Both the position numbers and the translations under genes were made by a program. Shown here piece after piece: positions 1 to 9,800 of a stretch of 64,000 nucleotides of DNA. The stretch is from assembly GCA_949130485.1 (NCBI GenBank), contig OX422198.1, positions 7,041,763-7,105,762 on the forward strand, given 5' to 3'. The DNA comes from Agelas oroides. Taxonomy: Eukaryota > Porifera > Demospongiae > Agelasida > Agelasidae. A model generated the notes under the pieces. The model was not told where the DNA came from, searched no databases, and was given only the letters and a program-made list of their open reading frames with translations. Each line of letters starts with the position of its first letter. The first letter of the stretch is position 1.

Positions 1-532
1 TTCCAATCACGTTAATCCCTACCAGTCCCAGGCCACTGGTGTTTGTAATTGTAACATTCTGCATGACTAAATTTTCCACATGCCCTAGAAAGACAGCAAT
101 GGTAGTTTCACTTGGGACTTCAAAGAAAATCTCTATGACTCCATCGAGGAGGGCTAACGTCTCTGTCAGATTCTGCCCAGTAAGGCCACAGTCCTCTATC
201 CTGACATTCTGAATAGTGAGGTCTGTGATGTTCACAAAAACCAACCCCATACTATCAGCACACGTAATAACGGCCTCTGTTCCATCTCCACATCCTACGA
301 TGCTAACATTTTTCAGCCCATGGATGAGAATGAACTGGTCAATGAGATGTGTACCAGGGCAAAGGTAGAGTGTAGTATCGGAAGATATAGTTTGCAGGGC
401 ATCACCAAGAAATATGCAGTCAGAACTGCTACTACCATTAGAGAGATCTTGTTGGCACTCAACTGATGAGAAGGCTACCTCCACTCCTGATGCAATTAGC
501 ACTGAGAATACGACAAACATGGCAGGGGCCAT
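1..532 (-). CDS. Beta-helix/multi-pass membrane protein, 5' part (cut by window edge)
   Basis: This is the amino-terminal 177 codons of a minus-strand gene whose remainder lies left of the window. The ATG at 532 opens a short hydrophobic signal sequence, followed by a segment nearly identical to residues 30-180 of the neighbouring gene at 2209-6192. Shared landmarks are the ECQQD cysteine, SDTTLYL, GLKNVSIVGCGDG and EDCGLTGQNL. DNA identity with 5633-6190 is very high even at silent sites, which indicates recent duplication or gene conversion. The reading frame is open to the edge. By comparison with its neighbour the full protein should carry a parallel beta-helix ectodomain and about nine to ten membrane segments. 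Its ligand and role are unknown. Confidence 0.85.
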   Translation of the reverse strand, partial: MAPAMFVVFSVLIASGVEVAFSSVECQQDLSNGSSSSDCIFLGDALQTISSDTTLYLCPGTHLIDQFILIHGLKNVSIVGCGDGTEAVITCADSMGLVFVNITDLTIQNVRIEDCGLTGQNLTETLALLDGVIEIFFEVPSETTIAVFLGHVENLVMQNVTITNTSGLGLVGINVIG

Positions 533-760
533 CCCGGACTCAAGAGTCGCGTACACCTGTATAAAAAGCAGCATAGAATGATTTATGTCCTGTATGGCAC
601 TGCAAATTATGTGAAAGGCTGTCATACAGCCCCATTCCGTCGCATGTAGGTACCTTTTAGTCAGAGCTTGCCAGCAGTCCGGGGGGTCAGGTAGTAAGCG
701 AGAATAATTTCTTCACGGGCTCTGGGAGTTCAAGCAGTGGAGGAGTTGGGCGGAATACAT
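533..760 (-). promoter_or_regulatory. Conserved 5' leader with probable 5'UTR intron (copy A)
   Basis: Two short blocks are shared with the leader of the next paralogue although the sequence between them has diverged. On the minus strand the upstream block reads CTAAAAG followed by GTACCTAC, a donor site at 653. The downstream block reads ATACAG followed by GTGTAC, an acceptor at 557. Together they define a likely 97-base intron (557-653) in the 5' untranslated leader. A further shared block, TTCAAGCAGTGGAG, lies at about 729-742 in the putative first exon. The equivalent intron in the second gene is 6212-6311. Confidence 0.55.
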
Positions 761-761
761 T

Positions 762-1222
762 TATAGACCTTATCCGCGCGATCATTTACGGTTACGTCAT
801 TCACTTCCGGATGGCAAAAGCGCTCGAATGCCCATTAGCTGCTGTGTGTACGGGTGTATGCGAGAAGAGGTAGCGTTCGGTTCTGTCGATTCTCCAAGGC
901 CCCAAACTTGCGGGCATTGTACGAAAAGGCTATCAAACGACACAAATGGTAGGCGAAACCTCATACTATCATAGTAGGATTTGTGGAAGTCAGTTCACTA
1001 CTGGTACTACCTAGGGTAGCTACAGCTGGTAAAAGCGTTTGAATGGTTTATCTACTCGATAGTGAGCTAGGATCGCTTCTGCGTCATGGCTATACTCACT
1101 GTGCTGTTCGCCCTTTGCCATAGTACACAGCAATCCGGCTGCAAAACAGAGCGCTTTTGCAATTTGCCATCCGGAAGTTAATGACGTAATCTCAAAATTA
1201 CCGTACGTGGATAAGGTCTATA
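762..1222. mobile_element. MITE with imperfect terminal inverted repeats and a THAP-domain remnant
   Basis: The left end, TAGACCTTATCC, is repeated inverted at the right end as GGATAAGGTCTA. The ends are flanked by TA on both sides, which is compatible with a TA target duplication. The similarity continues inward through the CACTTCCGGATGGCAAA stretch. Inside, on the plus strand, an ATG at 828 opens MPISCCVYGC. After a frameshift near 876 the reading continues as RFCRFSKAPNLRALYEKAIK, which is the pattern of a THAP zinc finger. The element looks like a decayed derivative of a transposon whose transposase used a THAP DNA-binding domain. Confidence 0.6.
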
Positions 1223-1362
1223 CGCTACTTAGCTGAGGTCATATCCATGAATTTCTACTTGTGCTGGGGTTGGACCGCTCATAATCCTCGATCGCCTCTA
1301 GGGAAATCTTCAACAATGCGCATGCGCGATATGCGTATTCAACACGCGCGCGCGCAGTCTGG

Positions 1363-1470
1363 TAGTCTCGTCCGGTCCCCAGACACCAAATTTTTCGCGC
1401 GCGCGCCCTGCGGCCTTGTCGAGTCCGCAGGGCGCGCGCGAAAAATTAGGTCTGGGGACGTACGAGACTA
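1363..1470. mobile_element. TAGYCTCG-family fold-back element
   Basis: A 108-bp near-perfect palindrome starts TAGTCTCGT and ends ACGAGACTA, with long GC-rich arms. It is flanked by a perfect 9-bp direct repeat, GCAGTCTGG, at 1354-1362 and 1471-1479. The 74-codon open frame across it is a by-product of the repeat. Confidence 0.88.
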
Positions 1471-1676
1471 GCAGTCTGGCAGAACACATAATTTATGGAG
1501 GCCGAGGAGCACCGAGAGAGACTGAACTTGGAAATGACGTTTGAAATCATGATGGAGAGGCTGAAACTGGTTGACTTGAACTTTGTGTGTGTGTATTTCA
1601 TGGCTTGTATGTACATTTGTAAAACTTTTGTACCGTAACTCACTTATGCTCCCTGTTGGGCGATCATACATGAACG

Positions 1677-1727
1677 TAGTCTCGCAGGCCCGACCCACTT
1701 CGGAAGTGGGTCGGGCTTGCGAGACTA
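1677..1727. mobile_element. TAGYCTCG-family fold-back element (51 bp)
   Basis: A short hairpin runs from TAGTCTCGCAGGCCCGACC to its inverse and ends CGAGACTA. Perfect 9-bp duplications, ACATGAACG, lie at 1668-1676 and 1728-1736. Confidence 0.88.
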
Positions 1728-2208
1728 ACATGAACGTTTGAACTTTTGCGTTGTCCCGGATCCCTACGTCGCGTCGATGACTATGCACCAAGCAAGGGCG
1801 CAACAAAGAGGGGCAGCTGGAGTATGACCACTTACAGTCTTACTGTAGCAGTTGTGTAAACCAGGCAAGACAGAGGTTCTCCTGCTAGCTTATAGCTTCA
1901 GGATTTGAGTGCCGACGGTACACCCTTGGAGTCTGGATGTACTGATGCATGCAATATTACCTATCAATACCTACCTACCTCAAATAAAAGAAAGCCACTA
2001 TAACATCGTTTTTAAAAACGATTCATAAACAACATGATCTATTTGGGAACATTGTAACTCATGTTGAAGGAAAGAGAACCCAAAAACAAGGATTTTTTCA
2101 AAGTCAATTCTCCAGTAATTGTATACACAGCTAAAAAACGTTACATTGTAGCGCAAGTATACTATAAAGCACATCAAACATATATATGCATGTTATTGCT
2201 ATAGCACT
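1728..2208. other. Intergenic stretch downstream of the 2209-6192 gene
   Basis: AT-rich sequence lying 3' of the minus-strand gene that ends at 2209 and upstream of the partial paralogue. I see no open frame with family similarity and no clear repeat beyond the fold-back element at its left border. Confidence 0.4.
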
Positions 2209-5200
2209 CTATACTGTCAAGTTTCGAGCTTCTGCAGGTTGGGAGGATACTTCAACAGACCCTTCCCATTCCAGAAGGGGCTCTCTAAGCTCAGTAACAG
2301 TTATGACTTGAGGTGGCCTCCTTCGTTCAGTGGAGTCCTCGACACTCCCAGACTGTGTGGCTGGTGGTTCAATGTTTGTCCTCACATTCTGGGACTTCTT
2401 GACCTTATCACTTCTTTTCTTGCGGCAATTGATCTTGAGGAGGGCATTTTTCAGTTTTGGAAAGCGATCAAAAATGTGGAAGAAAAGTACGGCAGCAAAT
2501 CCCAGATAGCCAAAAGTAATGAAAACTGTTGAGAATGTGGTTTGTTGTTTCAATACTTGTTGTCTCATGCCAAACTCGGCTTGGACATTGAAATACAATG
2601 AGCCAGAGAAAAGAATGATCAGGTTTAGCAAAAAGTAACCATCAAGAGCATTCCTCCACTTTCCAACAAAAGGCCTTAAAAATAGCTGAATTGAATTGAG
2701 GACCACTAGAAAGATATTGGTGATGAAAGCGTGTTCCGGAGAATGAAGAGCATATAAAAGTGCAAATGGAATCCAGCGGAAGATAAGTCGAAGGCCAAGC
2801 CAGAATCGAAACTGAGGTTCAAATGGATGCCAAAAGACATCATAGAATGGTTTGAACCTACTGAGGTATTTATTACCATAAACTAGTGACGGAAACAAGA
2901 GGAAAAGTGGCAGCGGAATAATGTAGAATACTATCAAGACACAGGCAATGAAAGCAAGGAAGCCGTGTGCATTTTGAAAGTAGGGCACATTTGGGTCAAC
3001 TCTCCATCGCAGATACCTCTCTCCAGTTAGAGTTGAAATATTGACTGCTCCCAGAAGCTCAACACATGATTCTAAGACGCTGATGTAGCACAAGATCATT
3101 AGGGTGGCAAATGCTTGGATGATCGATAACCCCGCAATCCTGTTGAACTTGAAGTATTTGCTAAAAGTCCTGAAAATTATTGAGGCTAGAATCATCAGGA
3201 TAAAGAGGTACAGGGGAAAGCTCAGTTGCCACCAAGTACGCTCCAGGGATGTCAACCCACTGTGTAAGCATGTCTCGATGCCAAGGTTAAGGGTTAAGAA
3301 CGAAGCAAAAATATAGTTTCCACTAGTGGAGGTTGTCGGCACCAGAATTCTACCATACAAACTGACGATGTTGGCGTAAAATAGGGCCCCATTGAGATAT
3401 CCAGCTGTAATCGTTATCCTGAGAGTTGTCATAGTGACAATTAGGAGAACCCCAAGGAGTGCAAAGACAAGAAAGAGTGCAATATAACCATTCGAGCACC
3501 TTAAACACCGATCACTCCCTAAGACTACACTATAGCCACCTGGACAAGACCCGCACAGTATTCCCACTCGATTCAAGTCTGGATTACACTGAACATTGTA
3601 ATCGACACTTCTATTTCTCACACTGACATGTCTAGTTCCTGGGCTGCAATATGTCGATCCCACACAACGTACCACTGCTAGGTCATCTCCATTGCTGGAA
3701 ACTGGACCAAACCACACATCATTTGGCACGCGGAGTGTTTGATTTGTGATATCACATTGAATATTTGCCCTTTCTAAGACTGGATTGCATACACATGTAC
3801 GAGTTTGGTTACTGTAATCAAATCCACTGCCACAGGTTCTCAGCTCAACAACAATCTGTGTCTGCACACTGCGATCATCAAGTCCAGTAGTAAACAATAC
3901 AAATGTCAATGTCTGGTTTTCAGGCCCAAATATTCGCACAGGAACTGTTGATGTGTTTCTTCCACTCAATCCTACAAAGCCATCTGAGCCAACTAGTGAG
4001 GCAGTGACATTTTGTAAGAGTAATGGCTGGTCACTAGAGATATAGGATGACACAGCAGTTGGAACGCTCTGATTCAAGTTGTCAATGGCAGAAACATTTA
4101 AACTGAATGGTTCACCTGGTGTCACATAGTGAACATCCTGTTGACCTTCAATATTCAGTTCACGTGGAGGTGTGATTACATTTTCAACCCCCTGTGGATC
4201 AAGGTTGGTGAAATTTACAACATTTGGGAAGTACCTGTCAAATATGTCAAAAGTAGTCAACCCTTCATACTGTTGACGTAGTAGAACTGCCCAGGGACAC
4301 TGCTGCAATGCTGATCCATAAATAATGCTTCCAAAAGGTGCAATATTGTCTGAGAATTCGATGTAGACTCCAGTATCGTTCAGGTTGGAGCAGTTGCTGC
4401 AGACACGAAAGTCATCATAACCAAAGTACAGGAAACAGTCATCAACTGAGAATGCAGCTGATTCTTCACCAGGAAAGTCAACATACAGGGCTCCACCCTG
4501 CACTCGGCCTATGTTTTCTTTGAAGTAGAGTCTTGCACCGCTAGTTACAATCAAGTAGCTGCTCCTGATCAGCCTCATGGCCCCACCATATACACCCGTG
4601 TTCCTATCAAAAGTCACGTTTCCAGCAATACCAACCACACCTTGTCTAGCATGCACAGCAGTCCCACTGTTGGTCGAAAAGTATGAATTTCCTGATATAG
4701 TCACATTTACACTGCGAATTTCCAGAATAGCTAAGTTGTCTGAACGAGATACAGCAACTTCAGAGTTAACAGAGACAATTTGATTATTGGTTGCAATGAC
4801 ATCATGCAGAAAGACTTGCATCCCTATCTCCCTGCCGCTCAGTTTGCTCTCAATGATCTCCAGTGCCGATCCAAGAAGGGCGATATTTCTTTCAAATATG
4901 CAGTTGTCGAAAATGAGCATGAGTGCATCTTTGTTGTCTCTTATTGGTGATGTATACCCTGAGAGTATGTATGCTCCTGCACCAGCTTGCACTCTATTTT
5001 CAGTAAAGTTGGAGTTGGAAATAGTGACAACCAGGATGCGGTTACGAAAAGAAGTAGATGTGTCTATCCGTTTTGGCATGATTAGATCATTGACTAGTCC
5101 TAGTCCTCCACCTCCTGCCGAAGAATATCTGAACTCACCAGCAATACCATTCTTAAGAAATGTGCAGTTACTGAATGTAATGTGTGAATCCTGCACTCCA

Positions 5201-6192
5201 GAAAATATTGCCACATGCACCCCAGAGCCAAACACAGCAGTGTTGTTCTGAATCAATGCTGAACTGGTGGTGATATTAACGCCATAGTGCAGTTGAGCAA
5301 GTACAAGTCCAAGGCCACCTGCACCACCTACTGTATACCCAGCCTCTTGTAACACTCTCGAGTCCATGAATGATACCTCAACATAGGCCAGGAAGCTACA
5401 CTCTGAGTTCTCAATGAACTTGCTCTCATCTATGTTCAAGCTGTATTGACGGTTGTCATATGTGGGTCGGTAAGCAGGTGAGTAGTCCTGATACAAGAAA
5501 TATGCCCCTCCACCAATCATCTCACCCACTTCATCTAAGACAGAACTTGAAAGGGTGGAGGTGCCATTGAAAAATGAACAATTTGAAGGCCTGATGTTGA
5601 ACATGAAACCAACTTGACTGATGTAAGACGTTCCAATCACATTAATCCCTACCAGTCCCAGGCCACTGGTGTTTGTAATTGTAACATTCTGCATGACTAA
5701 ATTTTCCACATGCCCTAGAAAGACAGCAATGGTAGTTTCACTTGGGACTTCAAAGAAAATCTCTATCACTCCATCGAGGAGGGCTAACGTCTCTGTCAGA
5801 TTCTGCCCAGTAAGGCCACAGTCCTCTATCCTGATATTCTGAACAGTGAGGTCTGTGATGTTCACAAAAACCAACCCCATACTATCAGTACATGTAATAA
5901 TGGCCTCTGTTCCATCTCCACATCCTACGATGCTAACATTTTTCAGCCCATAGATGGGAATGAACTGGTCAATGAGATGTGTACCAGGGCGAAGGTAGAG
6001 TGTAGTATCGGAAGATATAGTCTGTAGGACATCACCAAGAGATATACAGTCAGAACTGCCACTACCAACAGAAAGTCCACAGGGATCTTGTTGGCACTCA
6101 GCTGATGAGACGACTGCCTCCACTCCTGACGCAAATTGTATTAACAGTATCCACAGGAGCGTAGCAAACACGGCAATTGTGAGGGCCATCAC
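2209..6192 (-). CDS. Beta-helix ectodomain, multi-pass membrane protein, 1327 aa
   Basis: A single long coding exon. Residues 1-25 form a signal peptide. Residues about 50-640 are a Ser/Asn/Gly-rich repeat region with recurring short beta strands, N-glycosylation sites and FxxN/NTAxxGxG turns, typical of right-handed parallel beta-helix (pectate-lyase-like or PMP-repeat) folds. Residues about 690-790 look like a beta-sandwich spacer. Residues about 795-905 hold a Cys-rich block ending in CGSCPGGYSVV and CLRCSNG. Nine to ten hydrophobic segments follow (about 905-1245), then a basic cytosolic tail ending near the conserved ELREPLL motif. This is consistent with a large adhesion- or sensor-like surface receptor. 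The ligand and any signalling route are unknown. It has tandem paralogues on both sides. Confidence 0.85.
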   Translation of the reverse strand: MMALTIAVFATLLWILLIQFASGVEAVVSSAECQQDPCGLSVGSGSSDCISLGDVLQTISSDTTLYLRPGTHLIDQFIPIYGLKNVSIVGCGDGTEAIITCTDSMGLVFVNITDLTVQNIRIEDCGLTGQNLTETLALLDGVIEIFFEVPSETTIAVFLGHVENLVMQNVTITNTSGLGLVGINVIGTSYISQVGFMFNIRPSNCSFFNGTSTLSSSVLDEVGEMIGGGAYFLYQDYSPAYRPTYDNRQYSLNIDESKFIENSECSFLAYVEVSFMDSRVLQEAGYTVGGAGGLGLVLAQLHYGVNITTSSALIQNNTAVFGSGVHVAIFSGVQDSHITFSNCTFLKNGIAGEFRYSSAGGGGLGLVNDLIMPKRIDTSTSFRNRILVVTISNSNFTENRVQAGAGAYILSGYTSPIRDNKDALMLIFDNCIFERNIALLGSALEIIESKLSGREIGMQVFLHDVIATNNQIVSVNSEVAVSRSDNLAILEIRSVNVTISGNSYFSTNSGTAVHARQGVVGIAGNVTFDRNTGVYGGAMRLIRSSYLIVTSGARLYFKENIGRVQGGALYVDFPGEESAAFSVDDCFLYFGYDDFRVCSNCSNLNDTGVYIEFSDNIAPFGSIIYGSALQQCPWAVLLRQQYEGLTTFDIFDRYFPNVVNFTNLDPQGVENVITPPRELNIEGQQDVHYVTPGEPFSLNVSAIDNLNQSVPTAVSSYISSDQPLLLQNVTASLVGSDGFVGLSGRNTSTVPVRIFGPENQTLTFVLFTTGLDDRSVQTQIVVELRTCGSGFDYSNQTRTCVCNPVLERANIQCDITNQTLRVPNDVWFGPVSSNGDDLAVVRCVGSTYCSPGTRHVSVRNRSVDYNVQCNPDLNRVGILCGSCPGGYSVVLGSDRCLRCSNGYIALFLVFALLGVLLIVTMTTLRITITAGYLNGALFYANIVSLYGRILVPTTSTSGNYIFASFLTLNLGIETCLHSGLTSLERTWWQLSFPLYLFILMILASIIFRTFSKYFKFNRIAGLSIIQAFATLMILCYISVLESCVELLGAVNISTLTGERYLRWRVDPNVPYFQNAHGFLAFIACVLIVFYIIPLPLFLLFPSLVYGNKYLSRFKPFYDVFWHPFEPQFRFWLGLRLIFRWIPFALLYALHSPEHAFITNIFLVVLNSIQLFLRPFVGKWRNALDGYFLLNLIILFSGSLYFNVQAEFGMRQQVLKQQTTFSTVFITFGYLGFAAVLFFHIFDRFPKLKNALLKINCRKKRSDKVKKSQNVRTNIEPPATQSGSVEDSTERRRPPQVITVTELREPLLEWEGSVEVSSQPAEARNLTV

Positions 6193-6420
6193 GACTCAGG
6201 AGCACGTACACCTGTAGAAGCGGTTTGTTTTGACAAAAGCAGCCCCACAAGGCTAGCCCCACCCCCTTATGTGCATGTACGTAAGCGTATTAAAGTTATT
6301 TGTGTAGGTACCTTTTAGGGTTCGGAACTTGGAAAGACGGAATTGTTCGGGGATTTCAAGCAGTGGAGTCGGGCAGAAGATAGTCTTTGGCTCACTCTCA
6401 GATCAGTTCATGTGACAGCG
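6193..6420 (-). promoter_or_regulatory. Conserved 5' leader with probable 5'UTR intron (copy B)
   Basis: As in copy A, the minus strand has CTAAAAG then GTACCTAC (donor at 6311) and CTACAG then GTGTAC (acceptor at 6212). This predicts a 100-base intron 19 bases upstream of the ATG at 6192. TTTCAAGCAGTGGAG near 6353-6367 is again shared and would lie in the untranslated first exon. The bases between the blocks differ between copies, so the blocks appear to have been kept by selection. Confidence 0.55.
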
Positions 6421-6813
6421 ATAATAGAACCTCATGAATTTACTTGGTAACAGCCTCACTATCCCAAATATAGATGTTGTATAAATAGCAAAGCAAATTG
6501 TGAATATAGGTACCATTGACGCATAGAGCCATTCGGAGGTTTAATAGTACTCTAGTACTTTGTCCCTTGTGCTATGTTCTATGTATGCAGGACCAGGTGT
6601 TGCTGATGCGACTTTCCCGCTCAATCGATGCTTTGTTATCCCACCATGATCCCATGAAAAGGGTTGGGCTCTATGCACAGTAGGCTTAGCTTATTCCTGT
6701 CACTGACCTGCATATGGTTGAACACAGTTAAATAGCATGCTTGTGTGTTGTACATAGAAACAGAAAATGGAGGGAAAATTTCAGCAACCCAATTACAACG
6801 ACAATAACAAAAT
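6421..6813. other. Intergenic, no gene seen
   Basis: Sequence between the leader of the 1327-aa gene and the 3' end of the next paralogue. No convincing coding frame or repeat was found. Confidence 0.4.
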
Positions 6814-9800
6814 CTACGCAGTTCTTGGGGTTAGGTCAAGAGAGCCTTCATCAAGCAGCGGCTCTCGAAGTTCGGAGTAATTGACGGGTCTTCTTACTTC
6901 TTCAGTTGAACCGTCAGAATCATCACTGCTGGAACTCAAAGGTTCGTACATTCGCGTGGCACCATAATTTGCAGGTTTTTGAAATGCAATTCGGAGTGAG
7001 CGGTTTGAGAATCCCAATTTCAAATTCTGAAGCAGATTCATTGAGGTGGATTTAAGGGCTGGGAAGCGTAGCATCAGGTGCCAAATGAGGATGAGTATGA
7101 AACCAATGTAGCCTACAGAAGCTGTTATCCCTATATAAATGTACTGCCAACGTTCTATGCGGAAAGACTCAGCTGCATAATGCTGAAAGGAGTTGGTGTA
7201 GATGGCAAAGAAGAGTGCCCCCAGACACATGATAAGAATGTTACATATGAACATGATGTCGAAAGCATTTTGAGCTGTACCCTTAAATGGCCAGGCCATC
7301 ACCTGAACAAAGAGAAGAATCACAAGAAATATGCCCAACAGTAGCACATTAAGTGGGTATGACAAGAAGTAAGCAAAGCAGAAGGGCACAAATCGTAAGA
7401 GAAGCCTGAATCCAATCCAAAACCTGAAGTGAGGTTTGAAAGGAGCCCAGAAAGCATCATAGATTGGCATGAGTCGTTTTACAATCTTTAGTTTCAAGGC
7501 ACATGCCGGAAACATGAGGAGAAATGGAACAGGAATGATGAAGAATGCCAGAAGGATGACTGAGATAATGCCCAGGGGGGCATGTGCACCTTTGAAATAC
7601 TCGATATTGGGGTCTATTGCCCATCGCACAGATGATTTGCCTGAGAGCGTTGAAACAATGACAAAACCAAGGACTTCAGCACAATTCTGAAGCAGGCTTG
7701 TGTAAGACATCATTATGAGTGTGGCAAAGAGATTAGCAGCTGAGTAACCACTGCGACTAAACCGCCTTGCGATCCGGTCTGATCGTCTTGCTAGGATGAT
7801 GATGCTGATCATTAGAATGTAGAGGTAAAGGGGATAGAGAAAGTGCAGCCAAGCACGAGAAAGTGAGTCCATGCCACTGTAAAAACAGGTTTCTATCCCC
7901 AAGTCAAGGTTGAGAAAAGCAATTAGCACAAAGAGTTGGGTCACTGGAGAGTCTGGAGTGAAATAGGGAACATACAAGCTGACTATGTTGCAGTAGAAGA
8001 GGACTCCATTGAGGAATCCCTCGGAAATGGTGAGTTGTAGGAAAGAGATGCATAAGATGATCCCTATGCCAGACAAGGCAAAGAACAGTATCCACCAGAG
8101 ACTGCTACTGCCACATTTGTGGCACCTGTTTGACCCAAACACAACACTGTATTCCTCGACACATTCACCACATAGAATGCCAGTCCGGTTATATCCTTCA
8201 TTGCACTGTGAGTCAAAGTCATTAGGCTTCACCACTTTTTCGCCCACCTTGCAGTAATCTTGCACACACTGTTGGACAACTAGCTCACCATCTGGTGCAG
8301 TTCCTATCCAGAAGCCATTTGGAACAGTGAGGAGCTTGGTGGATCGGTCACAGGAGACAGATGCAGATTTAAGACGACTGTCACAATCGCAAGTGTCTGC
8401 TTCATAGATGAATCCTTTGCTGCAGTTGAGCAGGTTTACAGTGAACTCAGTTTGAGCAAATGAGGTAGCTGTGAACAATGTGACATTAATCTGTTGCTGA
8501 TCATATCGACCATATATAGTAATAGGTGTGTATGTACTATTGTCAGTGCCGGTAAACCAGTACCCTGAGTGCCCAACTCGTGAACTTGTGTTGGTCAAGG
8601 TTGCAGAAGGACCAGTTACTTTAGATTGGAGTACGACTGGAATAATCCGTCCAAATCGGTCCAGTCCAATGACACTCAGGTTGAATTGTTCCCCGGGAAT
8701 GACATTGTGGTCAGGATCCAGTTCAATTACACGAACTTGGCTCGCTAGAGTGGTAACAGCCTTTATGTTATCAGGAGGGGTCCCAAACTCAAAAGGAGAT
8801 GAGATGTTGTAGTAGAGTAGCTCAAAAAGAGATGAAGTGCTGTTTGGTGCGTACTTTTGACGAAGGTACTTACCCCAAGGACACGTCTCCAGGGTGGATC
8901 CATACATGATACTTCCCAAGGGAGCTGTGTTGTCTGAGAACTCTATGGTTACATTCATCGTGGTAATGTCAATGCAATTGGTAATGATATCGCCAAGGCA
9001 CAGAATATCGAGTGCACCAAAGTAAATGACACAGTCCAAGTAGAAGAAAGTTGTTCTAGAGGCCAAGTAATCAGCATAGATAGCACCGCCAACGTTAGCA
9101 CCGGTGTTGTTATGAAACATAATGTAAGTATGGTTTCTGACAACAAGGAGAGAGGTGGCTGTTAGCCGCAAGGCTCCACCAAATGCTCCCACGTTTCCGC
9201 TGAAAACGAGGTTGTCTCTCACTTGAAGTGTGCTCCCAGTGCAGCGAATTGCAGTCCCATAGTTGTTGGTAAATTTACTAGTACCTGCTATTGTTAAGTT
9301 TACTGTTGCAGCTTCCAATATTGATGAGGTGTCGGTTGCAGACTGAATATCAGTATCATCTTGGACAAACACTGTGTTGTTTGTAACGTATGTGTCCTTG
9401 AGAGTTATAGTTAATCCAGATTGTGTTAAGCTCGGCTTCGCTTCCACTGCAAAAAATGCAGCGCCATACACTGCAACATTCCCTTCAAATCTGCAATTCT
9501 CAAATAGTGCCAGGTTTTGAACAGTATGAGAAAAATGGAGAGATTCCAACAAAACTGCCCCAGCTGAGAATGCTCGGTTGTCAGTGAAATTTGTATTGAT
9601 AACAGTGATACTGTTTGACTCTAGCTGAAGGTTTGATATGATATTCTCAGTAGTATTTGGCCTTCCAAAGTCAAAAAATAGAGCCATTGCAGCAGCTGTC
9701 AGAGAAAATTGTAGTCCACCCGTCAAAAGAGCGCTATCTATTCCGTTTTTGTCAAAACTGCAGTCGGAAAACAGCACATGTGAATTACTAACTCCAGAAA

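Noticed and set aside
4787..5251. 154-codon plus-strand frame
   Set aside because: Antisense shadow of the 1327-aa receptor gene.
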